Shown here piece by piece: positions 1-8,943 of a stretch of 64,000 bases of DNA. The notes below the pieces were generated by a model. It worked only from the letters and a program-made list of their open reading frames with translations, ran no database searches and was not told the DNA's origin. The stretch lies in the NCBI RefSeq assembly GCF_016908375.1, contig NZ_JAFBDS010000013.1, positions 1 to 64,000 of the forward strand, in the 5' to 3' direction. A program made the translations under genes and the position numbers. The first letter of the stretch is position 1, and each line of letters opens with the position of its first letter. The stretch comes from Amphibacillus cookii (GTDB lineage: Bacteria; Bacillota; Bacilli; Bacillales; Amphibacillaceae).

Positions 1-12
1 ACGATGCGTAGG

Positions 13-127
13 CCTAGTGACAATAGCGAAGAGGTCACACCTGTTCCCATGCCGAACACAGCCGTTAAGCTCTTCAGCGCCGATGGTAGTTGGGGTTCCC
101 CCTGCAAGAGTAGGACGTCGCTAAGCA
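13..127 (+). rRNA. rrf: 5S ribosomal RNA
   Basis: The stretch contains the diagnostic Firmicutes 5S blocks: GCGAAGAGGTCACACCTGTT, CCCATGCCGAACACAG, AAGCTCTTCAGCGCCGATGG and GAGTAGGACGTCGC, in order and at normal spacing for a gene of about 115 nt. The 16S and 23S genes of the operon must lie left of the window. No tRNA follows; a terminator comes directly after. The exact ends are estimated. Confidence 0.95.
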
Positions 128-134
128 TAAACGT

Positions 135-172
135 AAAAAACTCAAGATTATTAGTCTTGAGTTTTTTATTTT
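135..172 (+). terminator. Terminator of the rRNA operon
   Basis: Inverted repeat AAAAAACTCAAGA / TCTTGAGTTTTTT with a 6-nt loop and a T run, 8 nt after the 5S gene. It is a standard rho-independent terminator. Confidence 0.9.
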
Positions 173-293
173 GGTTATATCCTGAGGGCTGCAGGGTTAT
201 CCTTAGTTAATTGGGTCTCACGTTAGGCTTTTTGAGTAGGCTCGATCGTTCATCCGAGTAAATCGAGTGTATTTCCATCTTCCTTGAAATTGA

Positions 294-342
294 TAAAAAA
301 CTGCATCTCCAACTATTAGATTTATATCTAATTGAGATGCAG
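294..342 (-). terminator. Terminator for the ABC transporter operon
   Basis: Read on the minus strand, CTGCATCTC pairs with GAGATGCAG and encloses a second pairing, ATTAGAT with ATCTAAT. Six T follow. It lies about 300 nt beyond the permease stop codon, so repeat copy A (378-601) would sit in the 3' untranslated region of this operon. Confidence 0.7.
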
Positions 343-377
343 CTCATAAACTGGTGATTTTCATCTAGAGAGACATT

Positions 378-601
378 TAATCGTCCGTAAAATACCTACC
401 TCAAAAATAGAAAACAGAGGTCAATCTATTGAGATAGGTGATAACTGACGCTAATGTCTTGATTCACTCAACGAGCCATCAGTGGGTGGATAAGATCGTA
501 GACTAAAACCGCACGTCCTGTGGCAACGTCTGCATGACCTACATCCCGTAGTCCCACGTCTACATGACCTATGTCTCACTGATGGAAGTTTTGTTTTATT
601 T
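378..601 (+). repeat. Intergenic hairpin repeat, copy A
   Basis: Full-length copy of the repeat family found throughout this window. The left part carries GTCCGTAAAA, the middle CACTCAACGAGCCATCAGTG and GATCGTAGACTAAAACCG, the right part the hairpin modules around 511-573 and the end CACTGATGGAAG plus TTTTGTTTTATT. The hairpins are slightly degenerate (CAC-GTCCT-GTG; CTAC-ATCCC-GTAG). The 180-377 stretch before it shows only the terminator; nothing else is recognised there. Confidence 0.85.
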
Positions 602-642
602 GATTAACTATTCTTGATAAGAACTTAAATAGAATTGATTAG

Positions 643-1356
643 TTAACTTTTATGTGATATTTGATCTACTATACTTGCCTTTTGAACAGTTACTCCAAAT
701 AATAACACGACAGCAGCAATTAGAGGAAGAAATGCAAAAGGTGTATAATCATAATGGAAGATCCCAAAATACGGCATGAGTTCTCCAACTTTATTTGCTA
801 TAGGACGAATAAATAGACTTAATGGTAAAATAATAATCATTAACATACCATATTTCATACCAAACCGAAACAGTATGGCACCGATTAGTATAAATAATAT
901 AAACAGCGTAAAATGAAGCAACCACTCAAAAATCAAGATATCAAAGGGGCTTACATCTGTAAGTTCACCCATATTTAATCCGGTAAATGTAAAATTTTCA
1001 ATTTTGAAAATATCTATAATCCAATTAATGAAGTGTAAGAATATAAAATTTAGAGAGATCATCATTGTCGTTAATAAAACTGAAAAAATGACTGTAGATG
1101 CAATAAAAAATTTTCTTGATACCCCAAATTTTACAATGTAAGGAAAAACATCTTTAAAGAAAATCAACCCGAAAATTGCCATAAAAATAGTACTAGGCAA
1201 CGCATTAACTCCCATAAATTCAACAGAACCATCAGTCATAATCGCTAATCCTATAAATAGCGCAATAAAACCCAGATAAATTAACCAAAAATGGATAATC
1301 GTTTTAAAAGAAAATTTATAAAAATAATAGAGACAATTTTTAATTTGATTATTCAA
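643..1356 (-). CDS. ABC transporter permease, six-helix membrane protein
   Basis: A 237-residue hydrophobic protein with about six predicted membrane segments and no other recognisable motif. It is probably the membrane half of an ABC-2 type exporter whose ATPase is encoded directly upstream. The start is TTG, overlapping the TGA stop of the ATPase gene by 4 nt, with GAGGAGG 10 nt before it; this is tight translational coupling. The order GntR regulator, ATPase, permease resembles the B. subtilis ytr-type operons, which respond to cell-wall antibiotics. The substrate here is unknown, and the drug or peptide efflux role is inference from context. Confidence 0.75.
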   Translation of the reverse strand: MNNQIKNCLYYFYKFSFKTIIHFWLIYLGFIALFIGLAIMTDGSVEFMGVNALPSTIFMAIFGLIFFKDVFPYIVKFGVSRKFFIASTVIFSVLLTTMMISLNFIFLHFINWIIDIFKIENFTFTGLNMGELTDVSPFDILIFEWLLHFTLFILFILIGAILFRFGMKYGMLMIIILPLSLFIRPIANKVGELMPYFGIFHYDYTPFAFLPLIAAVVLLFGVTVQKASIVDQISHKS

Positions 1357-2210
1357 TGTTTTGCAACCTCCTCTTTTGTCAAGTAAACAAATAAATCTTG
1401 TAAACTGGCTTTTGAATAATGAAGATTCGTCTGATCTTCTTTAGGCTCATCGTAAACAACCGCAGTCATCTTACCTAAAATTTCAGATTTATGAATCACG
1501 TTTTTTTCTTTTATAAATAATTCAACCTCTTGTTTTGGACCCGAAACAATATCATGCTTATTAGCTAGATCTTCAACGGTTTCATGAAGGAGTAGCTCTC
1601 CTTCGTGTAAGATGGCAACCTCTTCAAATAATTGACTCACTTCATCAATTAAATGCGTTGATAAAATGATTAACCTCGGGTCGTCTTGATAGGATGCTAA
1701 TAGAAGATCGTAAAAAGTTGATCGAAATGATGCATCAAGGCCAATATAGGGTTCATCAAATACAGTGATTGGGCAATGGCTAGCAAGGCCAACAATAATT
1801 CCAACTGCTGACAGCATCCCCTTGGATAAGGCATTGATTTTACTTTTTCTTTTTAAGTTGAAAATGTCTAATAAATGATCAGCTTCTTCCTGATTCCAGT
1901 TCGGGTAAAAAGCAGAGGAAAGCTTTAATACGTCATCAATTTTAAATTTTTCATAAAAATTATAGTTTTCCTGAATTAAACAAATGTTCTTAGTTGTCGG
2001 GTAGTGATTAAATGGGACTTGGTCATCTACCGTTAGTTCACCTTTAGTTTGCTGAAAATGACCTGCTAATAGTCGCATAAAAGTTGTTTTACCGGCTCCA
2101 TTTTTTCCGAGTAAACCAATAATCTTTGCCCCCTCAAACGTAACGGTAAGGTTCTTCAGTGCTTGCTCTTTCTTATATTTTTTGTTCAAATGCTTTGCTT
2201 CAATCTTCAT
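1353..2210 (-). CDS. ABC transporter ATP-binding protein
   Basis: A 285-residue ATPase that powers the adjacent permease. Walker A is GKNGAGKT at about residues 35-42, the signature loop is a divergent LSKGM rather than LSGGQ, and Walker B is ITVFDEPYIGLD. A C-terminal extension of about 80 residues follows the nucleotide-binding domain, as in YtrB-type exporters. The start chosen is the ATG at 2210, preceded by GAGGAGGG with 9-nt spacing; a longer reading from 2228 has no binding site. It overlaps the end of the upstream GntR gene by 11 nt, so the three genes form one translationally coupled operon. Confidence 0.88.
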   Translation of the reverse strand: MKIEAKHLNKKYKKEQALKNLTVTFEGAKIIGLLGKNGAGKTTFMRLLAGHFQQTKGELTVDDQVPFNHYPTTKNICLIQENYNFYEKFKIDDVLKLSSAFYPNWNQEEADHLLDIFNLKRKSKINALSKGMLSAVGIIVGLASHCPITVFDEPYIGLDASFRSTFYDLLLASYQDDPRLIILSTHLIDEVSQLFEEVAILHEGELLLHETVEDLANKHDIVSGPKQEVELFIKEKNVIHKSEILGKMTAVVYDEPKEDQTNLHYSKASLQDLFVYLTKEEVAKH

Positions 2211-2574
2211 CAGTAAAGCCCTCCTCAATCCAGTTGTATAATTGCGCTTTGTTTAAATGAATGCGTCTCGCTTCACTTATTAAAGGCTTCATATAGTGAT
2301 CATAAAAACTATCTTGCCTTTTTTCTAAGATAATTTGCTTTGCTTGGTCTGTGACAAACATACCTACACCTCGCTTTTTAAAAAGGATGCCCTGATCCAC
2401 CAATAAATTAATGCCTTTAGCTGCAGTTGCAGGATTGATTTGATAAAAATTGGCAAATTCATTGGTAGATGGGACTTGATCATGAGCATTTCGCTGTCCT
2501 TCGACAATACTTGTTTCAATTACCTCAGCTATCTGGAGAAAGATAGGTTGATCATCTTTTAATTGATTTGTCAA
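2200..2574 (-). CDS. GntR family regulator, YtrA type
   Basis: A 124-residue protein. The N-terminal 70 residues form a GntR winged helix (VPSTNEFANFYQINPATAAK, then the wing LLVDQGILFKKRGVGMFV). The short C-terminal part has no large ligand-binding domain, which is the layout of the YtrA subfamily. YtrA-type proteins generally repress their own ABC transporter operon, and this gene is the first of one. The start is TTG with GGTGGTGAAG upstream. The autorepression and any cell-wall inducer are inferred from the family. Confidence 0.85.
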   Translation of the reverse strand: MTNQLKDDQPIFLQIAEVIETSIVEGQRNAHDQVPSTNEFANFYQINPATAAKGINLLVDQGILFKKRGVGMFVTDQAKQIILEKRQDSFYDHYMKPLISEARRIHLNKAQLYNWIEEGFTDED

Positions 2575-2699
2575 AACTTCACCACCTAACTGGTTAATTA
2601 CTCATGTAACTAACCTACACTATATTTAATTATTATGCAAGTATATTTTTAATGAAAATCGCTTTTAGTAAATGTATTAGCTTATTATAAGTAGCATTT

Positions 2700-2757
2700 T
2701 ATCAACTAACAATCAGTAGGAGAAGAACGACAACACCCACTGATTGAAGGTTCATTT
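2700..2757 (+). repeat. Repeat family, short copy J
   Basis: TCAACTAACAATCAGT from the middle of the repeat is joined to the right end CACCCACTGATTGAAGGTTC; the hairpin section between them is missing. It looks like an internally deleted copy. It lies beyond the terminator of the neighbouring flavoprotein gene. Confidence 0.65.
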
Positions 2758-2773
2758 CATCTTTTCTTAATAT

Positions 2774-2808
2774 ATAAAAAATAGATACTGCATTCATGCA
2801 GTATCTAT
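2774..2808 (-). terminator. Terminator of ytfP-like gene
   Basis: Perfect 12-bp stem ATAGATACTGCA / TGCAGTATCTAT with loop TTCA, followed on the minus strand by TTTTTTATAT. The stop codon of the flavoprotein gene lies inside the stem. Confidence 0.85.
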
Positions 2809-4061
2809 AAACTCGTCCATGCGGCGTTTTGCCCAGCTAATCTGCCAGTAACAAGAGCGGCGGTAATATTGTAACCACCTGTATAACCATGGATATCTAA
2901 AATTTCTCCACAAAAGAATAGTCTTTCCATTAATTTAGAAGCTAATGTAGTTGGAAACACTTCTTTTATTGAGACGCCTCCACCTGTTACAAAGGCTTTA
3001 TCGATGGGCAAACTACCATGAATTAAAAGTTCAAAACTTTTTAGATCATCAGCAAATTTACGCAGTTTTTCCCGGGAAATATTAGCAGCATTTAAATCTT
3101 GATCAAACTGATTCTGGCTGAATAGAAAAAGTAAGTAGCGTTCTGGAACAAGTCCTTTCAAAACATTTTTAATTGCTTTCTTTGGCGCTTGATCGATCAG
3201 TTCGATAAGCTGCTGATAAAGTTGCTCAGGATTTTGATCAGGTAAGGCGTCAATGGATAAACTGACTTGTTTTTGCCCAGCACGTAACAACTTAACGACA
3301 TATTGTGAGCAGCGTAAGACAGCAGGCCCTGACACACCAAAGTGAGTAAATAACATGTCCATTCGATGGGTAACAAGCGGTTTATGATGTTGATCTTTAA
3401 CAGTTAGCGCAACATCTCTTAATGCTAGTCCTTGTAAAGTTCTATCGCTGATAAAAGTTTGTTTAGACAACAAGGGCACTTCAGTTGGATACAAATCAGT
3501 GATCGTATGTCCGGCTTTTTCTGCCCAAGGATAGCCATCCCCATTTGAACCGGTGTGTGGAACGGCTTTGCCACCGACAGCAATCACGATACTTTTCGTC
3601 GTCAAAGTTTGATTATTTGGCAATAAGATGGTATGTTCGTCTCTGCCATAATTAATGTCTTGAACAGCTGTGTTTAGCTTAACCTCAACATTTAATTCGG
3701 ACAATTTATTAAGTAGGGCATGGACAACATCTTTAGCTGAATTACTGACTGGGAACATGCGCCCATGATCTTCTTCTTTTAATTTAACCCCTAATTCTTC
3801 AAAGAAAGTAATAATGTCTTCATTATCAAAAACAGAAAAAGCACTGTATAAAAATCGACCATTTCCAGGGATGTGTTTAATGATTTCATCTTTCGGTAGC
3901 CTACTTGTTACATTGCAACGGCCACCTCCAGAAATTTCGAGCTTTTTACCTAGTTTTTTTCCTTTTTCTATTAAAATTGTTCTGGCACCTTGCTCGGCAG
4001 CAGCAATTGCAGCCATTAAACCAGAAGGGCCACCCCCAATTATTGCTACGTCATAAGTCAC
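2805..4061 (-). CDS. ytfP: FAD-dependent oxidoreductase of the HI0933 / YtfP family
   Basis: A 418-residue flavoprotein. The N-terminal Rossmann motif [20 protein letters not shown] is followed by a segment ending in [14 protein letters not shown] near residue 46 is the hallmark of the HI0933 group, and the C-terminal FAD-contact region ([11 protein letters not shown], then [17 protein letters not shown]) is intact. Length and architecture match the family. The physiological substrate of YtfP-type proteins is not established; related BaiN enzymes reduce bile acid intermediates in gut clostridia. It diverges from the murJ-like gene with a 240-nt gap, as in B. subtilis. Confidence 0.85.
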   Translation of the reverse strand: MTYDVAIIGGGPSGLMAAIAAAEQGARTILIEKGKKLGKKLEISGGGRCNVTSRLPKDEIIKHIPGNGRFLYSAFSVFDNEDIITFFEELGVKLKEEDHGRMFPVSNSAKDVVHALLNKLSELNVEVKLNTAVQDINYGRDEHTILLPNNQTLTTKSIVIAVGGKAVPHTGSNGDGYPWAEKAGHTITDLYPTEVPLLSKQTFISDRTLQGLALRDVALTVKDQHHKPLVTHRMDMLFTHFGVSGPAVLRCSQYVVKLLRAGQKQVSLSIDALPDQNPEQLYQQLIELIDQAPKKAIKNVLKGLVPERYLLFLFSQNQFDQDLNAANISREKLRKFADDLKSFELLIHGSLPIDKAFVTGGGVSIKEVFPTTLASKLMERLFFCGEILDIHGYTGGYNITAALVTGRLAGQNAAWTSL

Positions 4062-4304
4062 AATCTCATCCTTTCACTTGTTTTTCTTCTTGTTAAAGTA
4101 TACTATAATGAAGTGATTTTTGCTTCATCTTCATACCTATTGATAAAATATGATAGAATGAATAGAGCAAAAGTTAGAGCGCTTTTGAGATAAAAGATCG
4201 CACATCTACAAAATGGGTGCATTTTCTCGTTTTAAATCATGTATTTGCTATAAATCGACTGAATTTGAGCGTTCTAAAGATTAATAAGGAATTAAGGTGA
4301 AGAT

Positions 4305-5936
4305 ATGTCGAAAAATTCGATTGTACGCGGAACCGTCTTATTGACGTCTGCTACATTTATCTCTAAATTTTTAGGAATGATCTATACCATCCCTTTTGAA
4401 AGTTTAGTAGGTGCTACTGGAGGGACTTTGTATGGCTTAGCTTACGGCCCCTATACTATTTTTATTAGTTTATCCACCATTGGCATTCCACTTGCGGTAT
4501 CCAAATTTGTTGCTAAATATAATTCAATGGGGGACTATCAAACAAGTTATCGTATGTATCGTTTAGCATTACGAATTATGTTTATAACTGGTTTGGTGAC
4601 CTTCGCGATTTTATTTGGGGGTGCCAATGCGTTGGCAAGCATCTATATTCCGGATAATTCGGAAGGCATAGCTGTTGAAGATGTTGCTATGGTGATTAGG
4701 ATGATTAGTTTTGCTTTAATTATTATTCCACCAATGAGTATTACACGGGGATTCTTTCAAGGCTATCAATCGATGGGGCCAACTGCCGTTTCACAAGTGA
4801 TTGAGCAATTTGTTCGAATAGGATTTTTGTTGGTTGCTGTATATGCCGTTATAGACATCTTTGGTGGGACGATTACAACGGCTGTAGGTTTTGCTACCTT
4901 TTCAGCTTTTATCGGTGCAATTGCCTCTGCAATCGTGTTGTTTTGGTATTGGAAAAAGCGTAAGCGTCACATCAATCTCTACATTCAACAACAAACAGTC
5001 GATCGAACGAATATTTCATCGCGCACTCTATTTAAGGAGTTATTTAGTTATGCTGGACCATTTGTATTTATTGGATTGGCGATTCCTTTGTATCAACAAA
5101 TTGATGCAATTACCTTTTCAAGGACACTGATTAACATGGGGGAGGCCCAGGCAGTTATTGATCATGCCTTTTCAAATATTAATTTGTATGGTCATAAGTT
5201 AATTATGATTCCAATTACATTGGCTACGGGTACATCGTTAGCAACGTTGCCAACACTAACCAAATCCTTTGTTGATCGCAATAAGCCCTTACTTTTTCAA
5301 CAAATTAATCAGTCTTTACAGCTTATTGTGCTATTTATTTTACCGGCAGTTGTTGGAATGTCTATTCTTTCACATGAAATTTGGGGTGCTTTCTATGGTG
5401 TCAATGATTTTATTGATTTAAATGGTTATTTGTTAGGATGGTATGCACCTGTCGCTTTATTTTTTGCTTTGTTTACCGTGACCTCTTCAATTTTACAGGC
5501 AATAAGTCAGCAACGCTTTGCCATTTACAGTTTATTTATTGGTCTTGTGCTAAAAAGCATTCTTAATATTCCATTTCTGCAATGGTTTGGTCCACAAGGT
5601 GCTGTAATAGCGACATGGATAGCTGCTTTTATTACGGTGGCGGCAAATTTATGGAAAATAAAACAAGCCATTTCATTTTCATTGCGTCAGTTTCTAAAGC
5701 GCTCCATGCTAATGGGAATTTTCACTATCTTTATGGCACTTGCAGTAGCGTTTGTTAGATATTTATTGCGCTTTGTAGTGACATATCAAGATGGACGCTT
5801 AGCTAATGTTATTATTCTAGCGATTACGGTTACAATCGGAGCATTCGTTTATTTATGGTTTAGTTACCACTCAACCTTATTAGAGCGTGTTGCGGGTGGA
5901 CGTGTGCGTATACTGGACCGAATTATGAAAAGATAG
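4305..5936 (+). CDS. murJ: Lipid II flippase / polysaccharide export protein, MurJ-YtgP type
   Basis: A 543-residue MATE/MVF-superfamily membrane protein with about 14 predicted helices. Its N-terminus (IVRGTVLLTSATFISKFLGM) is typical of the SpoVB-YtgP family. B. subtilis YtgP (MurJ) transports lipid II across the membrane for cell-wall synthesis, and the neighbours ytfP and the rsuA-type gene are the same as around B. subtilis ytgP. The start ATG has AAGGTGAAG upstream. The downstream gene begins 11 nt after the stop and is probably cotranscribed. Flippase function is inferred from the family and position. Confidence 0.85.
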   Translation: MSKNSIVRGTVLLTSATFISKFLGMIYTIPFESLVGATGGTLYGLAYGPYTIFISLSTIGIPLAVSKFVAKYNSMGDYQTSYRMYRLALRIMFITGLVTFAILFGGANALASIYIPDNSEGIAVEDVAMVIRMISFALIIIPPMSITRGFFQGYQSMGPTAVSQVIEQFVRIGFLLVAVYAVIDIFGGTITTAVGFATFSAFIGAIASAIVLFWYWKKRKRHINLYIQQQTVDRTNISSRTLFKELFSYAGPFVFIGLAIPLYQQIDAITFSRTLINMGEAQAVIDHAFSNINLYGHKLIMIPITLATGTSLATLPTLTKSFVDRNKPLLFQQINQSLQLIVLFILPAVVGMSILSHEIWGAFYGVNDFIDLNGYLLGWYAPVALFFALFTVTSSILQAISQQRFAIYSLFIGLVLKSILNIPFLQWFGPQGAVIATWIAAFITVAANLWKIKQAISFSLRQFLKRSMLMGIFTIFMALAVAFVRYLLRFVVTYQDGRLANVIILAITVTIGAFVYLWFSYHSTLLERVAGGRVRILDRIMKR

Positions 5937-5946
5937 GATGATCAAA

Positions 5947-6660
5947 ATGCGTTTAGATAAATTATTAGCTAATACAGGCTTTGGTAGCCGGAAAGAAGTT
6001 AAAAAATTATTAAAGTTAGGTCAAATCACGGTTAATGATGAGCTTGTAAAAGAACCACAAAAGAAAATTAATTTACAGGAAGATAGGGTTTGTGTTAATC
6101 ATGAACAAGTACACTATGAAGAATTTGTCTACTTTATCCTTAATAAGCCCGCTGGTGTCGTAAGTGCAACGGAAGACTCAAGGGATCGAACTGTCATTGA
6201 TTTGTTAGCTGATGAAGATAGACTCACTGATCCTTTTCCTGTTGGGCGTTTGGACAAAGATACGGAAGGGTTACTTTTAATAACGAATGATGGTAAATTA
6301 GCGCATCGTTTATTGTCACCTAAAAAAAATGTAGGAAAAACATATTATGCAAAAATTGAGGGTAATGTTACTGTAGAAGATCAAGCTGTTTTTCAAAAAG
6401 GTGTGATACTTGACGACGGCTATCAAACAAAGGAAGCCCAATTAACGATTTTACAAAGTGGTCCAATATCGGAGATTGAACTGACGATTTTCGAGGGGAA
6501 ATATCACCAAGTGAAGCGAATGTTTGAAGCTGTTCATAAACGTGTGATTTACTTGAAGCGAATAGCCATGGGAGAGTGGTTGCTAGATCCGAAATTGAAA
6601 TTAGGAGAATATCGCCGTCTAACCGAGGCTGAAATTGCATATTTGAAAGCGTTAAATTAA
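5947..6660 (+). CDS. 16S rRNA pseudouridine synthase, RsuA/RluB family
   Basis: A 237-residue protein with an N-terminal S4 RNA-binding domain (residues 1-60) and a catalytic domain. GRLDKDTEGLLL carries the catalytic Asp at about residue 103, and YHQVKRMF is a conserved RsuA-family motif. It isomerises uridine to pseudouridine in ribosomal RNA, most likely U516 of 16S rRNA. The start at 5947 is preferred because AGGATG lies 6-8 nt upstream; an ATG at 5938 directly after the murJ stop has no usable site. It corresponds to B. subtilis ytzG. Confidence 0.85.
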   Translation: MRLDKLLANTGFGSRKEVKKLLKLGQITVNDELVKEPQKKINLQEDRVCVNHEQVHYEEFVYFILNKPAGVVSATEDSRDRTVIDLLADEDRLTDPFPVGRLDKDTEGLLLITNDGKLAHRLLSPKKNVGKTYYAKIEGNVTVEDQAVFQKGVILDDGYQTKEAQLTILQSGPISEIELTIFEGKYHQVKRMFEAVHKRVIYLKRIAMGEWLLDPKLKLGEYRRLTEAEIAYLKALN

Positions 6661-6668
6661 AAACAGAC

Positions 6669-6701
6669 AAAAAAATAAGCTGACTAAGAACTAACGTCAG
6701 C
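6669..6701 (-). terminator. Terminator of ytzE-like gene
   Basis: On the minus strand GCTGAC pairs with GTCAGC around an 11-nt loop and is followed by TTATTTTTTT. It lies between the convergent ends of the pseudouridine synthase gene and the HTH gene. Confidence 0.6.
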
Positions 6702-6722
6702 ATGGTACTAAGTTTGGCGACG

Positions 6723-6941
6723 TTACGAGATCTTCACTTTCTTTTTCGTAATGTCCCATTTCCCTCTAGTAGGGCTCCTCACCAGGCCGTTATATGTTAA
6801 TACGTTTAAATCCCGTTGAACCGTTCGATCAGTTATATCGAACTCTTCAGCAATTTCTGTCGTTGTAACTGGACCGTTTTCTCTAATGAATAAATAGACA
6901 GCCTTTACGCGAGTAAGCATCCGGGTTGTTGATTGACTCAA
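6723..6941 (-). CDS. ytzE: Small DeoR-type HTH regulator, YtzE
   Basis: A 72-residue protein consisting of one DeoR-type winged helix: TTTEIAEEFDITDRTVQRDL is the helix-turn-helix, followed by the wing and the basic tail RGKWDITKKKVKIS. There is no effector domain, so it is a one-domain DNA-binding protein; its targets are unknown. The TTG start at 6941 is chosen because AAGGAG lies 7 nt upstream and the length then matches B. subtilis YtzE (about 71 residues). An upstream ATG at 6965 has no binding site. Confidence 0.8.
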   Translation of the reverse strand: MSQSTTRMLTRVKAVYLFIRENGPVTTTEIAEEFDITDRTVQRDLNVLTYNGLVRSPTRGKWDITKKKVKIS

Positions 6942-7098
6942 AAAACCACTCCTTAATGAAAGCATTAGTTTTGTGGTGTTGCTGAATCTCTTAAAGACAT
7001 TTTACACCTTTTGATTATAAAATGCTAGTTTTCAATATGAAGTTTTACATTTTCTTAAATAAAGCCGATATAGAGAATAACTGAAAGAAGATGATCAA

Positions 7099-7674
7099 AT
7101 GGAAGAACAAATATCCAAACATTATTTTCTAGCTTTAGAGCTAAGTGCTGAATTGAAAAAATGGCTTAAACAAAAACAAAGTATGTTACAATCAATCATT
7201 GGAGAAAAGACATATAAAACGTGGACTGATCAAGCTGATTTTCACATTACATTAGCTTTTTTTGGTGAACTAACTGATGTTGAAAAAACAACACTGGTTC
7301 ATAAAATTAGCCAGATCTCTCAATTAAAGTCGTTTGTTATTAAAATTGGAGACATCGGCTATTTCGGTCATGGTAATCAGCCACGCGTGTTATGGATGCG
7401 TGCAGCCAAAAATCAAGATATCACGCGATTGTTAAAACAAATTCACCAGCAAATGGAGTCGTTAAATCTTCCGATCGATCAGCGTGTCTTTTGTCCTCAT
7501 ATCACGCTAGCTAAAAAGGCAACTCATAAATGGTTAACTGATGATGGTTGGAGTGAACTTGCTGCTAACTTTGTAGATAGCTTTCAAGAAAGAATCTCTA
7601 CTATGGTATTATATAGAGTACAAATGCAACATATACCGAGATACCAATGTGTTGAGCGTTTTAAATTAGAATGA
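7099..7674 (+). CDS. thpR: RNA 2',3'-cyclic phosphodiesterase
   Basis: A 191-residue protein of the 2H phosphoesterase superfamily. Both catalytic HxTx motifs are present: HITLAFF near residue 49 and HITLAKK near residue 136. The enzyme opens 2',3'-cyclic phosphates at RNA ends. Gene order with ytmP and trmB downstream is that of B. subtilis ytlP. The start ATG has AAGAAG upstream. It is followed after 10 nt by the NERD-like gene, probably in one transcript. Confidence 0.88.
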   Translation: MEEQISKHYFLALELSAELKKWLKQKQSMLQSIIGEKTYKTWTDQADFHITLAFFGELTDVEKTTLVHKISQISQLKSFVIKIGDIGYFGHGNQPRVLWMRAAKNQDITRLLKQIHQQMESLNLPIDQRVFCPHITLAKKATHKWLTDDGWSELAANFVDSFQERISTMVLYRVQMQHIPRYQCVERFKLE

Positions 7675-7684
7675 GGTGTGAATA

Positions 7685-8587
7685 ATGGGACAATTAATTA
7701 AACTGGAAAATTATATATCGCGGTATCAGCGTGATATTCTCCATTATCCAAGACAGTTTATTAGGCTAAAACAAGATAATTGGAAAAGATTACTTGACCT
7801 ATGGCATAACCAACCGAACATAAACCGTATTGAAGCGCCATTGGAGGAAAAAAATCAGACAGCTATATTTGATAAAATTATGGGGATGTTTAACAAAAGG
7901 GAAGTTATAGAAGAACAACCTATTGATTCCTTGCCCCCGCAAAATGAGGAGCAGCTGAAACAATATTTTTTAGATTCTTTATATCATTTTCAATTGAATT
8001 GGTCCTCAACGACTTTACATGAGATGTCGTTTTTAGATCGAAGTTATCAAGAAGATTTAACTTTAAAATATTTTTTGCAACGGTTTCCTGATAGTTTTTT
8101 GTTTATGTATCAACCTGTATTTAAATTGAAAAATGCAACTGTTGATGCTGATATTATTATGATTACACCTTTTGAAGTTAACATTATAAAGCTCGTTGAA
8201 TATCCTTCTAGCCGTACGGTGATCGCAGGTGATGATCGGACGTGGTTTATTGAAGAAAATCATGTACGTTCAAAAATGTTAAGTCCAATGTTATCTGTTA
8301 AACGGTCAGATAAAATTGTAAAAAGTATTCTTAACCATCAGGGATTAGATATACCTATTCATAAAATTATTTTATCACGAACAAATATTATAGACTTTGA
8401 TCTTGAACCGTTTCAAACAACTTATGTAGATAAGGAAGCACATGAAGAATGGTTACAAAAGCAACGTGCTTATACCTCACCATTAAAGCATCAGCAACTA
8501 AAAGTTGCGGACGCTTTACTCGCTTATTCTGATACAGTAGCTGTCAATCGTCCTGAATGGGAACAAGTAGAAGACGATGAATTTTAA
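7685..8587 (+). CDS. Hypothetical protein with a NERD-like (nuclease-related) core
   Basis: A 300-residue protein. The central part (about residues 105-225) resembles the NERD fold: FLQRFPDSFLFMYQPVF followed by ADIIMITPFEVNIIKLVEY, then a conserved Trp. In true NERD nucleases the position after the beta strand is Glu-x-Lys; here it is IKLVEY, so nuclease activity is doubtful. The N-terminal 100 residues are helical and charged. It is cotranscribed with thpR (RBS GAGGTG). Its stop codon directly adjoins repeat copy B. No function is assigned. Confidence 0.6.
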   Translation: MGQLIKLENYISRYQRDILHYPRQFIRLKQDNWKRLLDLWHNQPNINRIEAPLEEKNQTAIFDKIMGMFNKREVIEEQPIDSLPPQNEEQLKQYFLDSLYHFQLNWSSTTLHEMSFLDRSYQEDLTLKYFLQRFPDSFLFMYQPVFKLKNATVDADIIMITPFEVNIIKLVEYPSSRTVIAGDDRTWFIEENHVRSKMLSPMLSVKRSDKIVKSILNHQGLDIPIHKIILSRTNIIDFDLEPFQTTYVDKEAHEEWLQKQRAYTSPLKHQQLKVADALLAYSDTVAVNRPEWEQVEDDEF

Positions 8588-8770
8588 CACAGATAACTGT
8601 CTGTAAACCGCCCACTTCAACATACAGAGCATCCTGATTCACTCAACTAACAATCAGTGGGTGGGTAAGATCGTAGACTAAATCCGCCACGTCCTTAAGA
8701 GGGATTACAGACTAAGTTCGCTACGTCCTGTAGCCTTCCGCCCACTAATTGAAGTTTCGTTTTATTCGAA
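8588..8770 (+). repeat. Intergenic hairpin repeat, copy B
   Basis: Begins immediately after the stop codon with CACAGATAACTGTCTGTAAA, contains CACTCAACTAACAATCAGTG and GATCGTAGACTAAATCCGCC, and ends CCGCCCACTAATTGAAGTTT plus CGTTTTATTCG. One intact hairpin, GCTAC-GTCCT-GTAGC, lies at 8720-8734. The remaining 8771-8943 sequence is AT-rich; I see no clear terminator in it. Confidence 0.85.
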
Positions 8771-8943
8771 ATAAAATTTATACTTGATCTTTGTACCGTT
8801 TATGCGTTAATCTTTAATTAAGATAAAAAATTATAGTGGTGAATTTTCGCTATTTTTACTATTTTATTGGTCTGTAGTTATCTATTTTTGTCAGTGAATA
8901 GCTTATTAGCAAGAATAAAATGGAACGGAAAGGGGGATGCTTT

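Noticed and set aside
4-210. 68-codon open frame at the window start
   Set aside because: It lies over the 5S rRNA gene and its terminator.
378-601. Repeat family as a CRISPR array or as an insertion sequence
   Set aside because: There are no regularly spaced identical repeats with unique spacers, no cas genes, no transposase and no consistent terminal inverted repeats or target duplications; copies are single and dispersed.
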